Positions 56,860-64,000 of a stretch of 64,000 nt of DNA are shown here, piece after piece (the first letter of the stretch is position 1; every line of letters starts with the position of its first letter). This stretch comes from Sphaerisporangium corydalis (lineage in GTDB: Bacteria > Actinomycetota > Actinomycetes > Streptosporangiales > Streptosporangiaceae): the NCBI RefSeq assembly GCF_025506355.1, contig NZ_JANZYP010000012.1, forward strand, positions 62,001 to 126,000, written 5' to 3'. The notes under the pieces are model-generated. The model ran no database searches, had not been told where the DNA came from, and saw nothing but the letters and a program-made list of their open reading frames with translations. The translations under genes and the position numbers were made by a program.

Positions 56860-59232
56860 TCAGGAGTCGGTGGTGGAAAGGGCGAGGCGGCGTTGCTCGG
56901 CTTCGACGATCTCGCGGGCCAGGGACTGCTCGGAGACGTCGAGGGCGTCGGGCGCCGACTCGGCCAGGTCGCTGCGCCGGGCGTAGGCGTCGAAGAGCCT
57001 GCTCTTGGTGCGGAGGATCTCCAGCATGCGCTGGTCCACGCTGTCGGCCGCCAGGATGCGGTGGACCTGGACCTTGCGCACCTGTCCCATGCGGTGGGCG
57101 CGGGCGACGGCCTGGCTCTCCATGGTCGGCTTGACCTGGGGCTCGCAGAGGACGACCACCGAGGCCGCCTGCAGGTTGAGCCCCACGCCGCCGGCCTGGA
57201 TCTGGCAGAGCAGCACCGCGTGCCCGTCGGCGCCGGTGAACTCGTCCACGATCTCCTGACGCCGGGCGGGCGGCAGCCCTCCGGAGATCGGCCCGTGAAC
57301 CCGCCCGGCGGCTCCCCGGGCCGGGTCGGCGGCGTCCTGGATCGGGCCGGCGGCTCCCCAGACAGGGCCGGCGGCTCCCCAGACAGGGCCGGCGCCTCCC
57401 CGGACCGGATCGGCGGTGTCCCGGGTCGGCTCGGTGGCGTCCTGGGTCGGGCTCACGGCTTCCGGGGCGAGGTCGCCGGTGGGGTTCGCGGGGGTGAGGG
57501 CGGTTCGGACGGTGGACAAAACGTCGCGGAAGTAGGAGAAGACGACGACCTTCAGTCCGGTGCCCGCCGCCTCCTCCACGATCTCGCACAGCCGTTCGAG
57601 CTTGGCCGACTTCTCCGGGACGGCGTACGCGGCGCGGCGCATGGCCATGAAGTTCCCGGCCGCCACGGCGGCCCGGTAGGCGTCGGAGTCGGCCGCGCTG
57701 AGCTCCTCCCACTCGTCCACGTGCACCAGATCGGGCAGTTCGGTGAGCACGTCCTGCTGGTTGCGCCGCAGGTAGGCGGGGGCGACGGCGCGGCGGAACG
57801 CCTCCGGGCCCGCGGCGGCGTCGCTGGCGCGGATCTCGGGGACCATCTCGGGCCGCAGGTAGCCGACCAGGGTGCGGAACTCCTCGACGCGGTTCTCCAT
57901 CGGGGTCCCGGTCAGGAAGAGCACCCGGCCGGTGCGTGCGCACCACCGGGCCACGGCCAGGGACCGCCGGGCCTCGGGGTTCTTCACATAGTGCGCCTCG
58001 TCGACCACCAGCATGCCGAGCGTCACCTCGGCGGGGACCTCCAGCCGGTGCAGCGCGTCGATCGTGGTCACCGCGACCCCGCCGCCGCGCACCCATTCCG
58101 CCAGGGCGCCCGTACGGTCCGACCCGTGCACGCGGAAGGGCCTGAGGGTGCTGCGCGTCTCGATCTCGCGGCACCAGTTGATCAGCACGCTGGCCGGGCA
58201 GGCGACCAGGAAGTGGGTGTGGCCCCCGGCCCGGAGGTGCGCGAGGGCGGCGATGGCCTGGATGGTCTTGCCGAGCCCCATCTCGTCGCCGAGGATCACC
58301 CGGCCCTGGGCGAGGGCGAAGCGGGCGCCGAACGCCTGGTAGCCGCGCAGCGAGACCCGCCGGTGGGTGTCGTCCAGCGCCTGGGCGTTGACCCGGGCGG
58401 ACAGGTCGCTCGGGACGAACCCCTCAGAGGCGACCCGGTCGGGTTCCAGGGCGGCGATCTCGGCGAGCAGGCTGTAGTACTCGGGCGCCTGGATCTCGAA
58501 GTCGATCCACGCCTCGACGGCCTGGACGGGCGGGCGGAGCAGGTCCACGGCGGCCTGGGCGAGCAGCATCCGGGTGCCGCTCGCGGCCGATTCCGCCAGG
58601 AACGCGCCGATGCGCGCCAGCGACTCCCGCGCCCGCTCGCGTCCCGCGCGGCCGGCGAGCATCATCCGCAGCCACCCCTGGGCGGGCCGGGCGCCGGGCA
58701 GCAGCGGGGTCAGCCTCGCGTCGACCGCCGTGGCGGCGTCGCAGGCCCGCGTGAGGTCGGGGCCGGCGGTCACCAGCCGGTTCAGCGCGACCAGCAGCGC
58801 CGTCGCCCGGGGGTCGCGCCGCTCGACGTCGATGCGCAAGGTGACGGTCTCCTCGGCGGCGCGCGCGATCTGCCCGGCGGCGGCGATCACCTGGGCGGCG
58901 GTGCGGGCGCCGACGCCGGGGACGAGCTGGAGCGCGTACGGGGTGGCGTCCAGGACGTCCTTGACGGTCGCGTAGCCGGCCTGCTCGATCGCGCCGAGGC
59001 GCAGCCGCCCGCCGGTGACGTCCTTCAGGCGGGCGACGGGGATGGCGGCCAGCTCGTCCCTGGCCAGCTCCGCCCGCAGCCCGGCCAGGGCCCGCTGGAC
59101 CTCGTCCCTGGCGCGCGCGTGGTCGGCGAGCAGGGTGCGGGACTCGGAGAGGAGGCGGCCGGCCTGGAGCAGGATCGCCCTGGCCTGCCTGGTGGTGGGC
59201 GCCCGCGCCTCCCCGGCCGTCACCTCGCCCAC
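56860..59232 (-). CDS. SNF2/DEAD-like helicase
   Basis: 790 residues, GTG start with GGGCGGAGAT upstream. The N-terminal 250 residues hold a helix-hairpin-helix (LQLVPGVGARTAAQVIAAAG). SNF2 motifs: LGDEMGLGKTIQAIAAL (I), FLVACPASVLINW (Ia), VVDEAHYVKN (II), LFLTGTPMEN (III), QAGGVGLNLQAASVVV (V) and QAVARAHRMGQVRKVQVHRIL (VI). Between motif IV (VVVFSYFRD) and the QEIVDEFTG segment is an extra block of about 70 residues with GAAGPVW units. It remodels or repairs protein-DNA complexes; the target is unknown. Confidence 0.92.
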   Translation of the reverse strand: MGEVTAGEARAPTTRQARAILLQAGRLLSESRTLLADHARARDEVQRALAGLRAELARDELAAIPVARLKDVTGGRLRLGAIEQAGYATVKDVLDATPYALQLVPGVGARTAAQVIAAAGQIARAAEETVTLRIDVERRDPRATALLVALNRLVTAGPDLTRACDAATAVDARLTPLLPGARPAQGWLRMMLAGRAGRERARESLARIGAFLAESAASGTRMLLAQAAVDLLRPPVQAVEAWIDFEIQAPEYYSLLAEIAALEPDRVASEGFVPSDLSARVNAQALDDTHRRVSLRGYQAFGARFALAQGRVILGDEMGLGKTIQAIAALAHLRAGGHTHFLVACPASVLINWCREIETRSTLRPFRVHGSDRTGALAEWVRGGGVAVTTIDALHRLEVPAEVTLGMLVVDEAHYVKNPEARRSLAVARWCARTGRVLFLTGTPMENRVEEFRTLVGYLRPEMVPEIRASDAAAGPEAFRRAVAPAYLRRNQQDVLTELPDLVHVDEWEELSAADSDAYRAAVAAGNFMAMRRAAYAVPEKSAKLERLCEIVEEAAGTGLKVVVFSYFRDVLSTVRTALTPANPTGDLAPEAVSPTQDATEPTRDTADPVRGGAGPVWGAAGPVWGAAGPIQDAADPARGAAGRVHGPISGGLPPARRQEIVDEFTGADGHAVLLCQIQAGGVGLNLQAASVVVLCEPQVKPTMESQAVARAHRMGQVRKVQVHRILAADSVDQRMLEILRTKSRLFDAYARRSDLAESAPDALDVSEQSLAREIVEAEQRRLALSTTDS
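57304..57450 (-). repeat. In-frame minisatellite inside the helicase gene
   Basis: A 21-bp unit (7 codons, GAAGPVW on the coding strand) is perfectly repeated at 57346-57366 and 57367-57387, with degenerate copies on both sides (PVRGGAG, PIQDAADPARGAAG). It lies between helicase motifs IV and V. Confidence 0.75.
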
Positions 59233-59356
59233 ATCTCCGCCCTTCGCCGCGACTGGGTCACATGATTACACGTGCCGGGCACGCCGCGGCCACAACTCGT
59301 GTGCGAGGCCGCCAAACTGGGCATTTAGTCTTATATCGGGGGAAAGGGCGTTAACG

Positions 59357-60319
59357 ATGCGTCGACGGCAGGTGCTCGCGCTCGGCGCCGGGCTCGTCAC
59401 CCTGGCCGCCGGCTGCGGAAGCGCCACCGGCTCGCGCAAGCTCGCCTCGACGTCCCTGTCGATGATGGTCCCCGGCCCGTACGGAGGCGAGGCGGACCGG
59501 CTCGCCCGCTCGCTCACGGGCGCGGCCGAGCGGGACGGCCTGGTGGGACGCCTGCGGGTGGTCGACCGCCCGGCGCGCGCCGCGCTGGCCGAGTTCACCC
59601 GGGCGCGCCGCGCCGACCAGGTGCTGCTCGCCGAGCCCGCGCTGGTCTGCACCGTGCCCCCGGTCCGGCAGGCCACGGCCTTCGCCGGGACCACCCCGCT
59701 GGCCCGGCTCTGCGGCCAGTGGGAGGTGCTGGTCGTCCCGGCCGCCTCCCGCCTCGCGACGTTCGGGGCCTTCGCCGACGCCATGCGGCGCGACCCGGCC
59801 CGGGTGGCGGTCGGCGGCAGGGCCGAGGGCGGGGTCGACCACCTGCTGTTCGGCATGCTCGCCCAGAGCCTCGGCGTGGACGCCCGCACGCTGCACTACG
59901 TGGCCTACCCGACCAGCGCCGAGGCGGTCACCGCGCTCGCCGGCGGGCGGGTGGCGGCGGCCCTCGGCGGCCACGCCGGAGTGCGCGACCGCGTGCGGAC
60001 AGGGGAGCTCCACGCGCTCGCGGTCTCCTCGCCCGACCGCATCCAGGGCGTGCGGGCCCCGACACTGCTGGAGTGCGACGTCCACCTGTCCTGCGCCGAC
60101 TGGCGCGGCCTGCTCGGCTCGGCCGACCTGCCCGACGAGGACCGGGCGGCCCTGTCCGGCCTGTGCCACGACGTCGCCGAGTCGGCCCGCTGGACCGAGC
60201 TGTGCGCGCGCGACGGCTGGACGCCGCTCTACCTGGAGGGCGAGGACTTCCGCCAGTGGCTGCGCGTGGAGACCGCCCGGCTGGGCCGCGCACTCGGCGA
60301 CCTCGGCCTGCGCGTGTGA
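59357..60319 (+). CDS. TctC-like tripartite tricarboxylate transporter substrate-binding lipoprotein
   Basis: 320 residues. The signal peptide ends in the lipobox LAAGC (Cys20). The core reads SMMVPGPYGGEADRLARSLTGAAERDG, the TctC/Bug N-terminal pattern (xVPxxxGGxxDxxAR), and VAVGGRAEGGVDHLLFGMLAQSLGVDARTLHYVAYPTSAEAVTALAGGRVAAALGG, the ligand loop. No TctA/TctB membrane subunits are near, so it may capture a carboxylate for a transporter encoded elsewhere or act as a sensor. The ATG at 59357 has GGAAAGGGCG upstream. Confidence 0.85.
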   Translation: MRRRQVLALGAGLVTLAAGCGSATGSRKLASTSLSMMVPGPYGGEADRLARSLTGAAERDGLVGRLRVVDRPARAALAEFTRARRADQVLLAEPALVCTVPPVRQATAFAGTTPLARLCGQWEVLVVPAASRLATFGAFADAMRRDPARVAVGGRAEGGVDHLLFGMLAQSLGVDARTLHYVAYPTSAEAVTALAGGRVAAALGGHAGVRDRVRTGELHALAVSSPDRIQGVRAPTLLECDVHLSCADWRGLLGSADLPDEDRAALSGLCHDVAESARWTELCARDGWTPLYLEGEDFRQWLRVETARLGRALGDLGLRV

Positions 60320-60415
60320 CACGGCCCTTACCGTGACTCCGGCCTGCGCGTGTGACACGGCCCGCACGGGTGACACGGCCCTTACCGTGACCCTCGTCCT
60401 GCGCGTATGACGCAT
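60307..60415. repeat. Tandem copies of the TctC gene's stop-codon region
   Basis: CCTGCGCGTGTGACACGGCC (60307, with stop TGA 60317-60319) recurs at 60343, and GTGACACGGCCCTTACCGTGAC recurs at about 60370; CCTGCGCGTATGACGC is at 60398. The unit is about 36 bp and degenerate. Confidence 0.75.
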
Positions 60416-60456
60416 CCTTCGCCTAGGGGGAGGGTGGCGGTACGTGACGACCTCGA

Positions 60457-60503
60457 ACACAACCTGTAGGGGTTGTTGTGCGGGTGGCCACTAGATGTAG
60501 GAT
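60457..60503 (+). promoter_or_regulatory. NrdR box pair upstream of nrdAB
   Basis: ACACAACCTGTAGGGG (60457-60472) and CCACTAGATGTAGGAT (60488-60503). The shared TGTAGG elements are 31 bp apart, three helical turns, the spacing typical of tandem NrdR boxes. The second overlaps the likely -10 (TAGGAT). Confidence 0.65.
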
Positions 60504-60510
60504 CCTGATC

Positions 60511-60690
60511 GTTGCTGGTTCGCCCTTGGGGCGAGGCAAGAGGGAACCTGGTGCGATTCCGGGGCTGCCCCGCAGCGGTGAGCGGGAACGACCGCCGTCA
60601 TTCGAGCACTGGGCCGGCCCCGGCCTGGGAAGCGACGGCCAGTAGGCACGAGCCAGGCGCCCGCGAGTCCGAAGACCTGCCGGTGACGTG
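60511..60690 (+). ncRNA. Cobalamin riboswitch controlling nrdAB
   Basis: The conserved blocks occur in order: GGTTCGCCC, AGAGGGAACCTGGTGCGATTCCGGGGCTGCCCCGCAGCGG (split: GAGGGAA, CCGGGGC, TGCCCCGC), CACTGGG, GGGAAGCGACGGCCAGTAGG with the B12 box core GCCAGTAG, and GCCCGCGAGTCCGAAGACCTGCCGG. This is the class-I B12 element. The gene starts 123 bp later. It should shut off class Ia RNR when B12 is present, when the B12-dependent class II enzyme can serve. Confidence 0.93.
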
Positions 60691-60812
60691 TCGTCCAGGC
60701 CCCGAGGGAGGGCCGCGGGCGGGGTTTCCGGCGTGCCCGCCCGGCGGGTCCACCGGTCGTGCTCCGACGCGTGCTCCCACAGCGGGGATCCGAACGCTAT
60801 GAGGGAGAGCAC

Positions 60813-63056
60813 ATGACCGTGACACGCGACCTGCCGGCGCCGATCCGGGAGGATCAGGCGGCGAGGCGGCTCGCCATCGAGGAGGCCGCCGCCCGGGTCG
60901 TCACCGACCCCGCCAACTCCCGGCTCGCCGCGGGGCTGCTGGCGGCGGAGATCGTGGACGAGGCCGCGGCGCACGGGGTGCGGTCGTTCTCGGACTCGAT
61001 CGCCGCCACGCACGCGGCCGGACTCGTCCAGGACGCCCTGAACGCGTTCGTCCAGGCCCACCAGGCCGAGCTGGACGACCTGGTCGACCCCGACGGGGAC
61101 GCCAGGTTCGAGTACTTCGGGCTGCGCACCGTCTACGACCGCTACCTGCTGCGCCACCCGGTGACCCGTGGCGTCCTGGAACGGCCGCAGCACTTCTTCC
61201 TGCGCGTGGCGTGCGGCCTGGCCGGAACCGTCGCCGAGGCCGCCGAGCTCTACCGGCTCATGTCCACGCTGTCGTACCTGCCCAGCTCGCCGACGCTGTT
61301 CAACTCCGGGTCCCGTCGCCCGCAGCTGTCGTCCTGCTTCCTGCTCGACTCGCCCCGCGACGAGCTGGAGGCCATCTACGAGCGTTACGGCCAGGTCGCG
61401 CGCCTGTCGAAGTACGCGGGCGGCATCGGCATCTCCTACACCCGCGTGCGGTCGCGCGGCTCGCTCATCCGGGGCACCAACGGGCACTCCAACGGCATCG
61501 TCCCCTGGCTGCGCACGCTCGACTCCAGCGTGGCGGCCGTGAACCAGGGCGGCCGGCGCAAGGGCGCCGCCTGCGTGTACCTCGAACCCTGGCACGCCGA
61601 CGTCGAGGACTTCCTCGAGCTGCGCGACAACACCGGCGAGGACGCGCGGCGCACCCACAACCTCAACCTGGCGAACTGGATCCCCGACGAGTTCATGCGC
61701 CGCGTCGAGGACGACGGCGTGTGGTCGCTGTTCGACCCCAAGGAGGTTCCCGAGCTGGTCGACCTGTGGGGCGACGCGTTCGACGCCGCGTACCGCGCCG
61801 CCGAGGCCGCCGGGCGGTACGCCCGCCAGGTGCCCGCCAGGGCCCTGTACGGCCGCATGATGCGCACGCTCGCCCAGACCGGCAACGGCTGGATGACCTT
61901 CAAGGACGCCGCCAACCGGGCCTCCAACCAGACCGCCCGCCCCGAGAACGTCATCCACCTGTCCAACCTGTGCACCGAGATCCTCGAGGTGACCAGCGAC
62001 GCCGAGACCGCGGTGTGCAACCTCGGCTCGGTCAACCTGGCCGCCCACCTCGGGGAGGACGGGGTCGACTGGGCGCGGCTGCGCGCCACGGTGGCGACGG
62101 CCGTCCGCTTCCTGGACGCCTCCATCGACCGGGGGTTCTACCCGACGCCCGAGGCCGAGGCGGCCAACCTGCGCTGGCGGCCCATCGGCCTCGGCGTGAT
62201 GGGCCTGGCCGACGTCTTCTTCGCGCTGCGGCTCCCGTTCGACTCCCCTGAGGCGCTCGCGCTGTCCACGCGGATCGCCGAGGAGATGGCCCTGGCCGCC
62301 TATGGCGCCTCCGCTGCCCTCGCGCGGTCGCGGGGGACGCACCCGTCGTACGCCGACACGCGCGCCGCCGGCGGCGTCCTGCACCTGGACCACTTCCCGG
62401 CCGCGAACCCGGCGCACCCCGCCGAGTGGGCGGCCCTGCGGGAGACCATCGCCGAGACCGGCCTGCGGAACTCGCTGCTCCTGGCCGTCGCCCCGACCGC
62501 GACCATCGCCTCGATCGCCGGATGCTACGAGTGCGTCGAGCCGCAGGTGTCCAACGTGTTCAAGCGCGAGACGCTGTCGGGCGAGTTCCTCCAGGTCAAC
62601 CGCTACCTGGTCCGCGACCTCCAGGGCCTTGGGCTGTGGAACCCGCAGATCAGGGACGAGCTCAAGCGCGCCGACGGGTCGGTCCAGGGCATCGCCGCGA
62701 TCCCGGAAGAGGTCAGGGGCCTGTACCGCACCGCCTGGGAGCTGCCGCAGAAGTCCCTGATCGACCTGGCCGCCGCGCGGCAGCCGTACATCGACCAGTC
62801 GCAGTCGCTCAACCTGTTCATGGCGACCCCGACGATCGGCAAGCTGTCCTCGATGTACGCCTACGCCTGGCGGGCCGGTTTGAAGACCACCTACTACCTG
62901 CGCTCGCGCCCGGCCACGCGCATCGCGCAGACCACCGTGGCCGCCGAGGCCCTGGCCGTTGCCCCCGTGGCCCCCGGGGCGCGCGCGGCCGTGCCCGACC
63001 CGGACGCGGTCGCGTGCTCCCTTGAGAACCCCGAGATCTGTGAGGCGTGCCAGTGA
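60813..63056 (+). CDS. nrdA: Class Ia ribonucleoside-diphosphate reductase large subunit
   Basis: 747 residues, ATG with GAGGGAGAGC upstream. The catalytic machinery is visible: LSSCFLLDS (first active-site Cys), NLCTEI (radical-site Cys region) and a C-terminal redox CEACQ. The middle carries GGIGISYTRVR and PIGLGVMGLADVFF. Residues 1-30 lead directly into the helical domain; the N-terminal ATP-cone (about 90 residues, overall activity regulation) is not visible. It is controlled by NrdR boxes and a B12 riboswitch. The stop overlaps the nrdB start (TGATG). Confidence 0.93.
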   Translation: MTVTRDLPAPIREDQAARRLAIEEAAARVVTDPANSRLAAGLLAAEIVDEAAAHGVRSFSDSIAATHAAGLVQDALNAFVQAHQAELDDLVDPDGDARFEYFGLRTVYDRYLLRHPVTRGVLERPQHFFLRVACGLAGTVAEAAELYRLMSTLSYLPSSPTLFNSGSRRPQLSSCFLLDSPRDELEAIYERYGQVARLSKYAGGIGISYTRVRSRGSLIRGTNGHSNGIVPWLRTLDSSVAAVNQGGRRKGAACVYLEPWHADVEDFLELRDNTGEDARRTHNLNLANWIPDEFMRRVEDDGVWSLFDPKEVPELVDLWGDAFDAAYRAAEAAGRYARQVPARALYGRMMRTLAQTGNGWMTFKDAANRASNQTARPENVIHLSNLCTEILEVTSDAETAVCNLGSVNLAAHLGEDGVDWARLRATVATAVRFLDASIDRGFYPTPEAEAANLRWRPIGLGVMGLADVFFALRLPFDSPEALALSTRIAEEMALAAYGASAALARSRGTHPSYADTRAAGGVLHLDHFPAANPAHPAEWAALRETIAETGLRNSLLLAVAPTATIASIAGCYECVEPQVSNVFKRETLSGEFLQVNRYLVRDLQGLGLWNPQIRDELKRADGSVQGIAAIPEEVRGLYRTAWELPQKSLIDLAAARQPYIDQSQSLNLFMATPTIGKLSSMYAYAWRAGLKTTYYLRSRPATRIAQTTVAAEALAVAPVAPGARAAVPDPDAVACSLENPEICEACQ

Positions 63057-64000
63057 TGTTGCTCGACCCCGGAATGGACCTGACGTTGCGGCCGATGCGG
63101 TACCCGGAGTTCTACGAGCGGTACCGGGCGGCGATCCGCAACACCTGGACGGTCGAGGAGGTGGACCTGCAGTCCGACCTCGCCGACCTGGCGAAGATGG
63201 ACGCGGGGGAGCGGCACCTGATCAACCGGCTGGTGGCCTTCTTCGCCACCGGCGACTCGATCGTGGCCAACAACCTGGTGCTCAACCTGTACACCCATGT
63301 GAACGCCCCCGAGGCGCGGCTGTACCTGTCGCGCCAGCTCTACGAGGAGGCCGTGCACGTCCAGTTCTACCTCACCTTGCTGGACACCTACCTGCCCGAC
63401 CACGACGAGCGGGCCAAGGCGTTCGCGGCCGTGGAGCACATCCCCTCCATCAGGGACAAGGCGGAGTTCTGCTTCCGCTGGATCGACTCGATCAACGGGC
63501 TCACCCGCCTTGAGACCCGGGACGACCGCCGGGCGTTCCTGCTCAACCTGATCTGCTTCGCCGCCTGCATCGAAGGACTGTTCTTCTACGGCGCCTTCGC
63601 CTACGTGTACTGGCTGCGCTCGCGGGGGCTGCTGGGCGGGCTGGCCACCGGGACGAACTGGGTGTTCCGCGACGAGTCCATGCACATGGAGTTCGCGTTC
63701 TCGGTCGTGGACACCGTGCGGGCCGAGGAGCCGGACCTGTTCGACGACGAGCTGGGCGGCATGGTGACCCGGATGGTCGAGGAGGCCGTCGCGGCCGAAC
63801 TGGCCTTCGCCCGCGACCTGTGCGGCGACGGCCTGGCCGGCATGAGCGCCGGCCAGATGCGCGAGTATCTGGAGTACGTCGCCGACCGGCGCCTGGCCCG
63901 CCTGGGCCTGCCGATACGGTACGGCACGGCCAACCCCTTCGCCTTCATGGAACTGCAGGACGTGCAGGAGCTGGCCAACTTCTTCGAGCGCAGGGTGTCG
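63056..64000 (+). CDS. nrdB: Class Ia ribonucleoside-diphosphate reductase small subunit (partial)
   Basis: The first 315 codons; the window ends before a stop. ATG 63056 overlaps the nrdA stop; GTG 63053 is an alternative. Di-iron ligands are in place: Asp (FFATGDSIVANN), Glu and His (LYEEAVHVQFY), Glu (CIEGLFFYG), and Glu plus His (FRDESMHMEF). The Tyr four residues after the first His (EEAVHVQFY) matches the E. coli Tyr122 radical position, supporting class Ia. There is no N-terminal ATP-cone here either. It supplies the radical to NrdA. Confidence 0.93.
   Translation, partial: MLLDPGMDLTLRPMRYPEFYERYRAAIRNTWTVEEVDLQSDLADLAKMDAGERHLINRLVAFFATGDSIVANNLVLNLYTHVNAPEARLYLSRQLYEEAVHVQFYLTLLDTYLPDHDERAKAFAAVEHIPSIRDKAEFCFRWIDSINGLTRLETRDDRRAFLLNLICFAACIEGLFFYGAFAYVYWLRSRGLLGGLATGTNWVFRDESMHMEFAFSVVDTVRAEEPDLFDDELGGMVTRMVEEAVAAELAFARDLCGDGLAGMSAGQMREYLEYVADRRLARLGLPIRYGTANPFAFMELQDVQELANFFERRVS

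Noticed and set aside
56893-59265. Plus-strand frame opposite the SNF2 helicase
   Set aside because: Shadow of the helicase gene; composition is repetitive GGxGx without motifs.
60423-62417. Minus-strand frame opposite the riboswitch and nrdA
   Set aside because: It crosses a riboswitch and nrdA in antisense; translation has no recognisable family.

Overview
This is a 64 kb stretch of chromosome from a very high-GC actinomycete. Dense ATGA/GTGA stop-start overlaps, GTG starts, a WhiJ/AbaA-like regulator triad, many TetR/GntR regulators, an F420-type (LLM) oxidoreductase, a secreted GH11 xylanase and a B12 riboswitch in front of class Ia ribonucleotide reductase all point to the filamentous actinobacteria. 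Streptosporangiales is my best guess, from overall impression only. There are no rRNA genes, phage structural genes, transposases or CRISPR arrays. Four tRNA genes are present.

Layout. (1) 0-10.5 kb: a branched-chain amino-acid-type (Liv) ABC uptake system (end of the binding protein, LivH, a LivM-LivG fusion, LivF), then a small catabolic set: a CrtI-like FAD oxidoreductase, an alpha/beta hydrolase, a 3-hydroxyisobutyrate-dehydrogenase-like enzyme, an M24 'pseudo-peptidase' and an aldehyde dehydrogenase. Two promoter regions here share a GCAAnnnnTTGC-type motif. (2) 10.5-22 kb: an island with visibly more A/T, bounded by copies of one hairpin-like repeat. Its core is an FxLD-type class I lanthipeptide cluster: a TPR regulator, a 50-residue precursor, LanB, LanC, a PIMT-like methyltransferase and an unknown helical protein. 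(3) 22-29.4 kb: secreted xylanase, TetR/VOC/LLM group, a shortened FAD monooxygenase with a TetR, and the XRE-DUF397-ATPase triad. (4) 29.5-37.5 kb: an operon (VOC, GntR, 2Fe-2S subunit, molybdopterin subunit) divergent from a fused E1 and an E2 of a 2-oxoacid-dehydrogenase-type complex, with CATTGGATCCAATG operators between them, then a CBS protein. (5) 37.6-44.7 kb: DUF427, a secreted heme peroxidase with discoidin domains paired with a secreted Fn3 protein behind a CelR-like box, and a three-gene SnoaL/SRPBCC/NmrA operon. (6) 44.7-64 kb: tRNA-Gly-Cys-Gly-Val, TetR plus drug-type ABC exporter, glmS, pirin, SigG-like ECF sigma factor, a beta-gamma-crystallin protein, a two-component system, a prenyl diphosphate synthase, a SNF2 helicase, an orphan TctC-like lipoprotein, and nrdAB under NrdR boxes and a cobalamin riboswitch. 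nrdB runs off the right edge.

Two things stand out. The first is the lanthipeptide cluster: its core contains two identical-size T-x-x-x-C units separated by one Gly, with an Asp-Asn-Gly inside the first, next to a methyltransferase of the isoaspartyl type. The second is a recurring DNA pattern: at six gene 3' ends a short sequence covering the stop codon is repeated in degenerate tandem copies, in two cases with an 18-bp unit. All functional statements are by reading motifs; no database search was run.
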